8,224 bases of DNA, from contig JBILMZ010000159.1 of NCBI GenBank assembly GCA_044375275.1, positions 1 through 8,224 on the forward strand. The letters run 5' to 3'. The stretch is from SZUA-430 sp044375275 (GTDB lineage: Bacteria; Pseudomonadota; Alphaproteobacteria; Micropepsales; Micropepsaceae). The notes beneath the pieces were generated by a model. The model saw only the letters and a program-made list of their open reading frames with translations, was not told the origin of the DNA and did no database searches. Positions 1-6,327 of this stretch are shown here, piece after piece (the stretch's first letter is position 1; every line of letters starts with the position of its first letter). The position numbers and the translations under genes were made by a program.

Positions 1-21
1 GAGCGCATTCGAGCAAGGGAC

Positions 22-570
22 ATGGAAGTCGCCTGGTATGTGAGCGCCAATGACAAGCTGTTCGGGCCCTATAGCCACGAGCAGATGAAGTCGTTCGCGC
101 TGCAGAAACGCCTGTTGCCCCAATCCCTCGTGAGGATGGGAAGCGAAGGTGGCTTCGTGGCGGCCGAGAGCCATGCCGCCCTCTCCCGCCTGTTCCTGGC
201 GGGGGAAGGATCTTCTTCGAGTGGTTCGCAAAGACCACAGGCGGCCGCTTCCCAACCGGCCACCAGTATTCCTGACGGGCAGATCTCGAACTTCGTCGTG
301 ATCATCGACGCCCGGTCCGGGTCGTTCCGGAAGGCGGAAAGCGAGATCAAGATCCTGGGGCGCACGCTTCGGATCAACCAGCAGACTTGGCTGCTGCAGA
401 CCGACAAGCCAGCGAACACGATCAAGAACGCGCTCGCCCCGCATCTCGGCGCCGATGACCCGCTGGTGGTGATCGACGCCGGCCGCAACAGGCTGGCGTG
501 GCACAATCTCGGTGTGTTCGAGGCCTCGAGCGCGCGTGAACTGTGGAAGCTGCCCGGCGAGCGGGTGTGA
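22..570 (+). CDS. GYF_2-domain protein with a C-terminal Cas2/SinR-like domain
   Basis: The protein has 182 residues and seems to hold two domains. Residues about 4-55 read WYV...GPYSHEQMKSFA...LV, the pattern of the bacterial GYF_2 (DUF4339) domain, a small module thought to bind peptides. A Ser/Gln/Ala-rich linker follows (about 60-87). Residues about 90-162 alternate as strand, helix, strand-strand, helix, strand: VVIIDAR, then QQTWLLQT, then IKNALAPHLG, then DDPLVVIDAG. This resembles the ferredoxin-like fold of SinR/Cas2-type proteins, with an Asp (D96) ending the first strand as in that family. The domain calls are pattern recognition; activity is unknown. The start is uncertain: the reading frame stays open to base 1 and the purine stretch at 15-20 is only one base from the ATG, so the true start may lie outside the window. 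The gene ends 3 bases from the convergent tail gene. No membrane segment or signal peptide is seen. Confidence 0.72.
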   Translation: MEVAWYVSANDKLFGPYSHEQMKSFALQKRLLPQSLVRMGSEGGFVAAESHAALSRLFLAGEGSSSSGSQRPQAAASQPATSIPDGQISNFVVIIDARSGSFRKAESEIKILGRTLRINQQTWLLQTDKPANTIKNALAPHLGADDPLVVIDAGRNRLAWHNLGVFEASSARELWKLPGERV

Positions 571-573
571 TGC

Positions 574-3249
574 TCAGGCTGCCATGTCTCCCACCGCCAC
601 GAGCGGCGACAGGGACAGGATGTCGAGCGGCAAAGGCTCGCGCTGGCGGATCCAGATGCGCGTTGCGGGACTGAAATCCGACGCCGGAAACACCGTCACG
701 TCACCCGACCGCAAGGGCGGCGCTGCATCCATCGGATCGGCAGCGTCCCTGCGCAGTATGTCTTCTGACGGCCCTTCGGCTGATGTTGCCACCTCACCAC
801 CCATCGCATTGTGCACCCTCAGGCTGATCCGCGGAACACGCTTGGCGTGGCCCTGCAGGAAGGCGCCGCCGAGGACGTCGATCCGCAGCGTGCGCACCGT
901 GCTTTCATAGGCCAGTCCGGCCCAGACATTCATCGCCGGCCGCTCCAGCGTGATCGACCCGTTCTGCACACGGCAGTCCCGGTGCAGCGCGCCATCGGCC
1001 ACGACCCTGATGGTCGCGCCTTCGAGATGGTGCAGCCCCGAGACAGCCGAGACCGGCGCGCCGCGATAGCGTAGTGCCGCATCCAGGAAGCCCATGCTGT
1101 CTTTGTCGAGCGCGTCTGCTGGTTCGAAAGGCGGTGCCAGGATTTCGATGAAGCGCCGCGGCTCTCCGGCGATCACGCGCCGCACGATCATCCAGAGATC
1201 GTCGGTCGCACCCGTGGACGAAGGCACGACGGCGATGCTTTCAACCGTGCCGCCAAAGTCGTGGCGCGCCCAGGCATAGAGTTGCTGCTCGGGACGGTAG
1301 GTCAGCGAGAGCACGTGCCCATCCTCGCGCAGCGCCCAGAGCACCGACAGCGGGTTCTTCGCCCACGCCAGCGCGGTCAACGGGCTGTCGCGCGTCAGGT
1401 GCTCGGCGAGTTCCGTCAGGTCCATCGAGGTGTAGCCTCCGGCATCGGGGCGGCTTGCAAGCGAGAAGAGCTTGCGCCCTGCCCGGTTCACAAACAGCGT
1501 CTCAAGTCCGACCTTCACGGGCTGCACGGCGCTTGCGCCTTCCCCGGATTGGGGCACGATGCGGGTGTTCGATGGCGTGATGGGATCCCCAAGCCCGCCG
1601 CCAAAGGCAGCAAATTCCTGTGCGAGCGTCCCGACGAGGAGATCGGAGGCCGATGTCAGCCAGCGCACCGGATCGGCCTGGTTGGCCGCGATGTTGTAGG
1701 CAATCGTCTCGTCATCGCGGGTGCCCGGCAGGAAATTCGTGTAGTCGGCCGAGGCTGACGCCCACAGCCCAAAGGGCTGCGCGCGCGTGTTGGCGAAGAC
1801 GAGCCGCTGCTCGTGCAGCGCCACGCAGGCCGGATAGCCGCGCGCGGGCGAGAACGCGCCTTCGGCCCACAGCCATGTCGCAAAGCGCCTGACGGTGCCG
1901 CCGCCGGTGAAGGCCGATGGTGACGCCGCATTGGCGAGATCAAACCCCGTCGGCGTGACGTTGATGATCTTCCAGTCGCCATTGGCCTGCGCCGCACCGC
2001 CCACGCCGGATATGGTGACATAGTCTCCCTCGTCGAAGCCGTGGCCCGGCGCCTGGATCCTGCAGGTGCCGCCTGCGGCCGTGACGCCGGTGATGGTGCG
2101 CGCTGCAGGCGCCAGTCCGGCCGGCAGATAGGTCATGGCCGTGGCCTGCATGGTCTTGCTGTCGATCCAGCTGTCGAGGCGCAGGATGGCCCAGCGCGAA
2201 TGCAGGTACCGCCACTTCTTGCGGTTTGCAGCACCGGCGGGATTGTCCCAGGCATCGCCTTCGGTGTGCGAGGGCGCGACCGTGCCGGTCTGCGCGCCGG
2301 ACCCGGCATCCGTCAGCGCGAAGACATGGCCATTGCTGGAAACCTGCGTGCCTGCCGCTGTCGAGAGGTTTTCTCCCGGTGACCACGGGCTCACGTTCTG
2401 GTCAGAGAGATAGAGCTCCTGCAGGCGGAAATAGCTCCCGGCATGCTGGCCGGTGAAGAGCGGCGCCGAGGCGCGCAGCGTGACTTGCGCGCCGGGCTGC
2501 ACGCCGGAGGCCGCGCTTGCCATCACCCGCACTGCATCATTCGCATTGAGGGGCGCAAAGGGCCCACGCTCCAGCGGCATGACCGCCAGCGTCCAGGTGG
2601 CGTGTCCGGTGCGTGTCAGTGTCCGCGGCGCGTGATCCGGGTGGACGAGGTAAAGCACGTCGGCGGACTGTGCATGGCGCAGGGCGTCGAGTTCGCTGGC
2701 CTGCCAGGGCGACGCGATCTCGTAGAGCCGCGAGACCGTGCCGCCTGACACATAGGGTGGAAGCGCCGTCGTGTCCGTTCCGGAGAGCTCGAAGCTGTCA
2801 GCGTCCGCGTTGGCCACGATGAACTCGCGATTGTTCAGCAATCCCATGCCGCGCACGCCGGTGACGAGGATGCGCTCGCCATTCGCGAAGCCGTGGGCGA
2901 AGGCGGTCATGCGGGCGGGGTTGCCGCGCGTGATGTCGAGAACTGGTCGGGACATGGAGGTCACGGGTGCCCCGTCCTTCCAGACCCGGATGACGCCGTC
3001 CCCGAATTCCAGCATGTAGGCCTGCACGGTCGAGAAGACGAAGGGGATCAGGCGCCCCCTGGTCAGCGGATCACGCACGGCACCGGCGAAGCGCGTCCCG
3101 TGGCGGCGCATCAGTCCGCCTTCCGGGCGAATGATGAAGTTCTCGACCAGCTCGGCGCCGCTGGCATGTTTCTGCAGGTCGGTCCGTCCAAAGAGGCGTG
3201 GCGAGAGTTCTCCGGCAGAGAATGAAAACTGGCTTGTTGACTGGCGCAT
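574..3249 (-). CDS. Tail tubular protein B-like (T7 gp12-like) tail nozzle protein
   Basis: This 891-residue protein is the presumed nozzle/tail tube component that closes the short podovirus tail below the adaptor ring; T7 gp12 is of similar size (about 800 residues). The N-terminus (FSAGELSPRLFGRTDL, then ENFIIRPEGGLMRRHGTRF) and the central block at about 457-552 (WLWAEGAFSPARGYP, LHEQRLVFANT, LWASASADYTNF, LLVGTLAQEF) are the conserved hallmarks of this phage family. Two stretches, about 105-173 and 384-454, look like copies of one module: Gly-His-Gly-Phe-rich start, V-(T/S)-G-V centre, N-(R/G)-(E/D)-(F/W) strand, S/G-F-E/D-L, and a closing GGTVxR. They resemble the E1 FCCH-like domain found in phage tail proteins. 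The frame is open to 3444, but the start at 3249 is chosen because the family motif begins there, a GAAGAGG ribosome site precedes it, and it lies 1 base after the stop of the adaptor gene, suggesting coupled translation. Confidence 0.9.
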   Translation of the reverse strand: MRQSTSQFSFSAGELSPRLFGRTDLQKHASGAELVENFIIRPEGGLMRRHGTRFAGAVRDPLTRGRLIPFVFSTVQAYMLEFGDGVIRVWKDGAPVTSMSRPVLDITRGNPARMTAFAHGFANGERILVTGVRGMGLLNNREFIVANADADSFELSGTDTTALPPYVSGGTVSRLYEIASPWQASELDALRHAQSADVLYLVHPDHAPRTLTRTGHATWTLAVMPLERGPFAPLNANDAVRVMASAASGVQPGAQVTLRASAPLFTGQHAGSYFRLQELYLSDQNVSPWSPGENLSTAAGTQVSSNGHVFALTDAGSGAQTGTVAPSHTEGDAWDNPAGAANRKKWRYLHSRWAILRLDSWIDSKTMQATAMTYLPAGLAPAARTITGVTAAGGTCRIQAPGHGFDEGDYVTISGVGGAAQANGDWKIINVTPTGFDLANAASPSAFTGGGTVRRFATWLWAEGAFSPARGYPACVALHEQRLVFANTRAQPFGLWASASADYTNFLPGTRDDETIAYNIAANQADPVRWLTSASDLLVGTLAQEFAAFGGGLGDPITPSNTRIVPQSGEGASAVQPVKVGLETLFVNRAGRKLFSLASRPDAGGYTSMDLTELAEHLTRDSPLTALAWAKNPLSVLWALREDGHVLSLTYRPEQQLYAWARHDFGGTVESIAVVPSSTGATDDLWMIVRRVIAGEPRRFIEILAPPFEPADALDKDSMGFLDAALRYRGAPVSAVSGLHHLEGATIRVVADGALHRDCRVQNGSITLERPAMNVWAGLAYESTVRTLRIDVLGGAFLQGHAKRVPRISLRVHNAMGGEVATSAEGPSEDILRRDAADPMDAAPPLRSGDVTVFPASDFSPATRIWIRQREPLPLDILSLSPLVAVGDMAA

Positions 3250-3250
3250 G

Positions 3251-3865
3251 TCATGCCTCTTCGCCGGCGGGCACGTAGCCTTGGTCAAAGCGTCCATCGA
3301 GCCAGCGGCCGCGCGTGTGGCGCTGCGTGCCTCCTTCATCTGCATCGCGGCGGCGGGCGTCTGCGAGCTTGGCCTGGAAGAGCTGGTAGAGGCTCGTGGC
3401 GCGGGACTGGCTGTCGCTGAGTTGCACTGCCAAGTCGGCCGCAAGGCGCGTCACGAGGGCATCGGTGAACAGCACGTCGAAGGTGGCGGGATTGGTCACG
3501 CGGGCGGTGTAGGATACGAGCAGCGGCGCTGGTGCGCTGGCCAGGATGGCGCGCTGCTCGACCTCCCACGAGACATTGCCGGGATTATGTACGGCCCTCA
3601 CGAGCAGGCAGTCTGCCGGCAGCGGGAATGCGGCAGCGTAGCCGAAGGCGGGCTTGTCCGCGGAAGCCGGCAGGCTCGCGCGCTGCGTCGCGAAGTTCCA
3701 GTCATAACTCCTCAGCACGGCGTCGCGGGCGTAGGGATAGCGGCGGCGGCAGGCGCGCGCGGCTTCGCTCTTCTCGTCGAGCGAGACGATTTCGGCGCCG
3801 CGGCCGATCTCGGCAAGCGCCATGTTGCAGATCGCAACTTCCGAATATTCACCAAAGGCGGGCAT
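3251..3865 (-). CDS. Tail tubular protein A-like (T7 gp11-like) head-tail adaptor
   Basis: This 204-residue protein is the likely adaptor ring joining the portal to the tail nozzle in podoviruses. The first 65 residues carry the family signature: ICNMALAEIGRG, then IVSLDEKSEAARACRRRYPYARDAVLRSYDWNFATQRASL. The middle holds PLPADCLLVRAVHN and a strand-rich region (about 85-135), and the C-terminal half is helical (VTRLAADLAVQLSDSQS...LYQLFQAKLADARRRDADEG), also usual for gp11-like proteins. The length matches the family (about 190-210 residues). An AGGAAAGGAAA ribosome site lies just before the ATG. The neighbours fit: the gp12-like gene follows by 1 base and capsid-region genes precede. A 12-bp stem hairpin lies in the leader between this gene and the preceding 140-residue gene. 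Confidence 0.9.
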   Translation of the reverse strand: MPAFGEYSEVAICNMALAEIGRGAEIVSLDEKSEAARACRRRYPYARDAVLRSYDWNFATQRASLPASADKPAFGYAAAFPLPADCLLVRAVHNPGNVSWEVEQRAILASAPAPLLVSYTARVTNPATFDVLFTDALVTRLAADLAVQLSDSQSRATSLYQLFQAKLADARRRDADEGGTQRHTRGRWLDGRFDQGYVPAGEEA

Positions 3866-3887
3866 GGGTTTCCTTTCCTGTTACGGT

Positions 3888-3919
3888 CCACCCCGCAGGA
3901 TTTCCGGCCTGCGGGGTGG
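3888..3919 (-). other. Perfect 12-bp stem hairpin between two structural genes
   Basis: CCACCCCGCAGG at 3888-3899 and its exact reverse complement at 3908-3919 flank an 8-base loop. The hairpin sits in the 63-base gap between the stop of the 140-residue gene (3929) and the start of the gp11-like gene (3865). No run of T follows it on either strand (the minus strand continues ACCGTAACAGG, straight into the ribosome site), so it is not a standard intrinsic terminator. A role as partial terminator, RNase barrier or processing site that sets the ratio of capsid to tail transcripts is an inference. Confidence 0.75.
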
Positions 3920-3928
3920 CGTGTTGCG

Positions 3929-4351
3929 CTAGCTCTGGGCGAAGTAGAGGTCGACGATCAGCGTCCCGGCCAGCGGCAGGGCTGCCGTGGCAATCGAGAG
4001 CTGCACGGTCTCATCGCTGGCCAGGCGCGTGGCCTGCGCTGCAGCCCGACCGAAATTGACGGGCGTGTCGATGAGCGTGTGCGCCGCCGGGGCCCGGTAC
4101 TTTCCGGGTGTCCCCGCGATTCCGACGGAGACCTGGGCGGTTCCGAGAGACACGTCCGAGGTGATCGTTCCGCACAGGAACGTCTCGCCGGCCGAAGGGA
4201 AGGCGAGCACGATCTGGTCGGCCGGTGTCTGTCCGGCCAGCGTGATCCTCTCGCGGTGAACGCGGACGCGTCCGCCCTGCACGCTGCCATCCACGAGACC
4301 GGGAGGCGTGCTCCCGCGGGGCGCCGTGAAGGCGCCGTAAAAGGTAGGCAT
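3929..4351 (-). CDS. Small virion-associated protein of unknown role (after capsid gene)
   Basis: The 140-residue protein starts MPTFYGAFTAPRG and ends IVDLYFAQS. I do not recognise a named family with certainty. It is rich in beta-forming residues and small polar residues, has no Cys-rich, catalytic or membrane signature, and is mostly strand-like throughout (VRVHRERITLAGQ, QIVLAFPSAGETFLCGTI, VSVGIAGTPGKYR, VQLSIATAALPLAGTLIVDLYF). A gene of this size straight after the major capsid gene in podovirus-like clusters is often a head decoration/cement protein or a small head-completion protein. That role is inferred from position only. An AAAGGAAA ribosome site lies 8 bases before the ATG, and the capsid stop is 29 bases upstream, so the two are probably co-transcribed. 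Confidence 0.78.
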   Translation of the reverse strand: MPTFYGAFTAPRGSTPPGLVDGSVQGGRVRVHRERITLAGQTPADQIVLAFPSAGETFLCGTITSDVSLGTAQVSVGIAGTPGKYRAPAAHTLIDTPVNFGRAAAQATRLASDETVQLSIATAALPLAGTLIVDLYFAQS

Positions 4352-4380
4352 GATGATTTTCCTTTAGTTGTCGGTGTGCG

Positions 4381-5262
4381 TTATTCAACGCAGGCGATTT
4401 CGACGACGCCGTTTTCCTGCATGCGCGTGGCACCGGCGGACATCGAGTAGAAGACCTGCGTCGCGTAGTTCTTGTCGGGGCGCTCGGTGATGCGGGCTGA
4501 AGGCTCCTGGCCCAGTCCCAGCACAACCTGGTCACGCTGCCAGGCGAGGCAGGCGCGTTCGGCGCCGGAGATGATCGGCAGGATCTTCGTGCCGTCGATG
4601 CGCGTGCCGTCGACCCGGATGACGGAGAAGCCGAGGAATGTCTCGAGTTCGCCCTGCACCAGCGCCTTGACGGTATTGAAGTCCGCTGAGGTGACCTGCG
4701 TCGTGTTCAGCAGGTCCTCGAGCTGTTCGGACGTCACGGCAATGAAGCGGCCGTCGCTGTCCATGTCGGCTGCATCCAGCGCCTTCTTGGCCTGGATGAG
4801 CTTTCCGATAGTCAGGCCGGCGCCCAGCGACGGCAGGCGCTGCGCGCCCGGAAAGGGCACGGCGGTGGAGCCGTTCTCGCCTGTGAAGGCGACACCGCGC
4901 ATCGCGTCGACGATGACCTCGTCCAGAGCGCGCCCCATCGCATTGGCGGCGCTGCGGGCATAGGTCGAGGTCGGGTCGATCAGCATGCGCAGCTTGTCTT
5001 CCTGGTCGATGAGGTCGGCCCAGTCGAAGTCATCGATCGAGCAGCGCCGGCGGGCGTGCGGCGTGTCCATGCGCGGCGTGTCCGCGTGCCTGGAGGTCCG
5101 GCGGCGGGCGGCCGTCGCGCCGATCTGGTCGAAGAAGGCCTGCTTGCCGGTCACGTTCTCGACGCGAACCGCATCCCTGAGCTTCGAGCCCTTCTGCTGG
5201 GCCAGCATGGTGACGTTCGCCGCGTACTGGCTGACGAACGCCGTGGTGATCTGAGTTGACAT
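4381..5262 (-). CDS. Major capsid protein (podovirus type)
   Basis: This 293-residue protein should form the icosahedral shell. The N-terminus MSTQITTAFVSQYAANVTMLAQQKGSKLRD is typical of capsid proteins of alphaproteobacterial T7-like phages. It is followed by DTPRMDTPHARRR (61-73), a helix-rich stretch DWADLIDQEDKLRMLIDPTSTYARSAANAMGRALDEVIVDAM (80-121), a central IAVTSEQLEDLLNT (174-187), and a C-terminal half with FLGFSVIRVDGT (209-220) and ATQVFYSMSAGATRMQENGVV (267-287), consistent with an HK97-like fold. The frame is open to 5448, but the upstream 62 residues look non-coding (His/Asn/Arg-rich, no family match). A GGAGA ribosome site lies about 8 bases before the ATG at 5262. The scaffold gene, normally directly upstream, is over 1 kb away because plus-strand genes lie between. 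Confidence 0.92.
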   Translation of the reverse strand: MSTQITTAFVSQYAANVTMLAQQKGSKLRDAVRVENVTGKQAFFDQIGATAARRRTSRHADTPRMDTPHARRRCSIDDFDWADLIDQEDKLRMLIDPTSTYARSAANAMGRALDEVIVDAMRGVAFTGENGSTAVPFPGAQRLPSLGAGLTIGKLIQAKKALDAADMDSDGRFIAVTSEQLEDLLNTTQVTSADFNTVKALVQGELETFLGFSVIRVDGTRIDGTKILPIISGAERACLAWQRDQVVLGLGQEPSARITERPDKNYATQVFYSMSAGATRMQENGVVEIACVE

Positions 5263-5408
5263 GTGAATGTCTCCGCAAAGGTTTCTGTTGTTGTTTTGGT
5301 GGCGGTGCGGGTGCCCCTGCCTTCGTGGCGGGACCGCGTCCTTGATGTGCGTCGCAACATCCGGTGCGGCTTGTCTTGCAAGCGTGCGGCGGGCCTGTGC
5401 GCTTTCGC

Positions 5409-5420
5409 ACACCCGGGTGT
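5409..5420. promoter_or_regulatory. 12-bp perfect palindrome, possible operator
   Basis: ACACCCGGGTGT reads the same on both strands. It lies 147 bases upstream of the capsid start and nearly 290 bases upstream of the cold-shock start, in the only sizeable non-coding stretch of the window. A dimeric repressor or activator site is possible, but no second copy was noticed elsewhere and a CCCGGG core is easy to get by chance in GC-rich DNA. Confidence 0.3.
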
Positions 5421-5439
5421 CCGCAATTGTTAAGATTCG

Positions 5440-5487
5440 GGTAGCCACGCGCGTTCGTGGCGCATTCCTGCGGCTGCGCGCGCTACC
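5440..5487 (+). other. Competing hairpins in the cold-shock gene leader region
   Basis: Two structures can form that exclude each other. The outer one pairs GGTAGC (5440-5445) with GCTACC (5482-5487) and, after a 3-base bulge, GCGCG (5449-5453) with CGCGC (5477-5481). The local one pairs GCCACG (5444-5449) with CGTGGC (5456-5461) around a 6-base loop. Both use bases 5444-5449. If the cold-shock transcript starts upstream of 5440 this could be a structural switch, as known for the long cspA leader of E. coli. The transcription start is not known, so the role is speculative. Confidence 0.35.
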
Positions 5488-5705
5488 TTAGGGTTTCCTT
5501 GCCTATTGAGGCTATTGCATGTAAGTTAAGTGCTGTGACGGCTGCACGATTTGAGGTGCGGACCGGGAATGCCTAGACACTAGCGCTCTGCAGCACGGTG
5601 GCTGCGCAGGCCAGGCTCCCCCCCTTCAAGCAAAACATCGTTCCGCTGTTCCAATCGGCTTGGGCATTTCGCCCGTGCCAAACATACAGACCTAGGATCA
5701 AGTAC

Positions 5706-5915
5706 ATGGCCTCGCATTCCGGAACGGTAAAATTCTTCAACGAGTCGAAGGGATTCGGCTTCATCACGCCTGATGGCGGCGGCAAGGACGTATTCGTCCA
5801 CGCGACAGCTGTCGAGCGCGCTGGGCTGAGAAGTCTGCGCGAAGGTCAGCGCGTCAGCTTCGACACGGAAGCCGACACGCGTGGGCCAAAGGCTGTGAAC
5901 CTGAAGGCCGCCTAA
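5706..5915 (+). CDS. Cold-shock domain protein (CspA family)
   Basis: This 69-residue protein is one complete cold-shock domain, a five-stranded OB fold that binds single-stranded RNA and DNA and acts as RNA chaperone in the cytoplasm. RNP1 is KGFGFI (15-20) and RNP2 is VFVHATA (29-35); SGTVKFFNESKGFGFITPDGG and the end GPKAVNLKAA are classic. The length equals that of E. coli CspA-type proteins. The frame is open upstream to 5598, but the family begins at the ATG at 5706, preceded by AGGA about 7 bases upstream. It lies on the strand opposite to the phage structural genes, between scaffold and capsid. A strong terminator follows after 29 bases. Csp genes do occur in phages, so either a phage-carried copy or host origin is possible. 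Confidence 0.95.
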   Translation: MASHSGTVKFFNESKGFGFITPDGGGKDVFVHATAVERAGLRSLREGQRVSFDTEADTRGPKAVNLKAA

Positions 5916-5944
5916 CGGCGCCACGCAGTTCAAGCAGTTTTGGG

Positions 5945-5986
5945 GGCGGCCGCCGGACGAAACGGTTCGGGGCCGCCTTGTTTTTT
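5945..5986 (+). terminator. Intrinsic terminator after the cold-shock gene
   Basis: GGCGGCC (5945-5951) pairs with GGCCGCC (5971-5977). After one bulged G, CCGGAC (5953-5958) pairs with GTTCGG (5965-5970) with one G-T wobble, leaving a 6-base loop. The T-rich run TTGTTTTTT (5978-5986) follows at once, so this is a strong Rho-independent terminator on the plus strand. On the minus strand no T run follows, so structural-gene transcripts should pass through. The T run directly abuts the ribosome site of the next gene, so this may act as an attenuator rather than an operon end. Confidence 0.9.
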
Positions 5987-5994
5987 AGAAGGAG
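5987..5994 (+). promoter_or_regulatory. Strong ribosome binding site deciding a TTG start
   Basis: AGAAGGAG is a near-perfect Shine-Dalgarno sequence 9 bases before the TTG at 6004. It begins at the base after the terminator's T run. It supports the TTG rather than the internal ATG at 6100, which has no such site. Confidence 0.8.
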
Positions 5995-6003
5995 CCTGGT
6001 GCA

Positions 6004-6327
6004 TTGAGAAAAGACAGGGACAAGCCCAAAGAAAAAGACCACAGCGCCGAGCCGCCGAAGATTCCGGTCGTGCATGACATCTCTGGCCGCATTCCGGCCA
6101 TGGCTGATGCGGAACTGAATTCCCTTCTCGCGAATGCACGACGCCTCCAGGCTTCGGGTACCGCGATCCAGAAGAAGACGGCTGAAATTCTCGTCCCGCT
6201 GATCGAGACGGAAGTAACGAGCCGCCAGGCCGCGAAGGAAGAAGCACGCAAGGCGCGCACCTCGTCCAAGCGCAAGAAGGACACTGCCAAGAGCGACCCG
6301 ACGGACTCGTCCTCGACAGCCTCCTAG
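6004..6327 (+). CDS. Small charged helical protein of unknown function
   Basis: The 107-residue product starts at TTG and is not a family I can name. Residues 1-20 are Lys/Asp/Pro-rich (RKDRDKPKEKDHSAEPPK) and probably disordered. Residues about 34-86 form an amphipathic helical core (MADAELNSLLANARRLQASGTAIQKKTAEILVPLIETEVTSRQAAKEEARKA). The tail is a basic then Ser/Thr-rich stretch (SSKRKKDTAK, then SDPTDSSSTAS). This resembles small nucleic-acid-associated or chaperone-like proteins, but nothing specific supports binding. The only visible way to transcribe it from its 5' side is read-through of the terminator after the cold-shock gene, because no promoter fits in the 17 bases between T run and start codon. 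Its TAG stop shares the CTAG at 6324-6327 with the stop of the convergent scaffold gene. Confidence 0.75.
   Translation: MRKDRDKPKEKDHSAEPPKIPVVHDISGRIPAMADAELNSLLANARRLQASGTAIQKKTAEILVPLIETEVTSRQAAKEEARKARTSSKRKKDTAKSDPTDSSSTAS

Larger units (their letters stand above)
5263..5705. promoter_or_regulatory. Divergent non-coding region between capsid and cold-shock genes
   Basis: These 443 bases separate the starts of the capsid gene (minus) and the cold-shock gene (plus) and hold no convincing gene. Promoters for either direction probably lie here. One weak plus-strand candidate is TTGCCT (5499-5504), 17 bases, TAAGTT (5522-5527); a second is TTGGGC (5660-5665), 17 bases, CATACA (5683-5688). 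Each matches the sigma-70 consensus poorly, so neither is firm. Near the first candidate lies an imperfect direct repeat of CTATTG (5503-5508 and 5512-5517). The region also has a 12-bp palindrome (5409-5420), a pair of competing hairpins (5440-5487) and a run of seven C (5618-5624). The sequence after about 5490 looks less GC-rich than the genes. A long untranslated leader is usual for cold-shock genes. Confidence 0.5.

Noticed and set aside
1261..1758. 165-codon plus-strand open frame inside the nozzle gene
   Set aside because: Antisense shadow with Arg/Gly-rich composition; the nozzle gene has strong conserved blocks exactly here.
3250..3444. 65-codon N-terminal extension of the nozzle protein
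   Set aside because: It overlaps the adaptor gene in another frame and has a Ser/Ala/Arg-rich composition. The conserved N-terminus and the ribosome site support 3249.
3131..4450. 439-codon plus-strand open frame
   Set aside because: It runs antisense to the adaptor, the small virion protein and part of the capsid and nozzle genes, all with clear family signatures or ribosome sites. Its protein is low-complexity Gly/Arg/Ala with no domain, typical of shadows in GC-rich DNA.
5263..5448. 62-codon N-terminal extension of the capsid protein
   Set aside because: The extension is His/Asn/Arg-rich with no capsid similarity. The family N-terminus MSTQITTAFV and GGAGA site support 5262.
5598..5705. 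36-codon N-terminal extension of the cold-shock protein
   Set aside because: The cold-shock domain is complete from 5706, and the extension has no similarity to the family.
5580..5933. 117-codon minus-strand open frame opposite the cold-shock gene
   Set aside because: Shadow of a certain gene; no motif and no convincing ribosome site.
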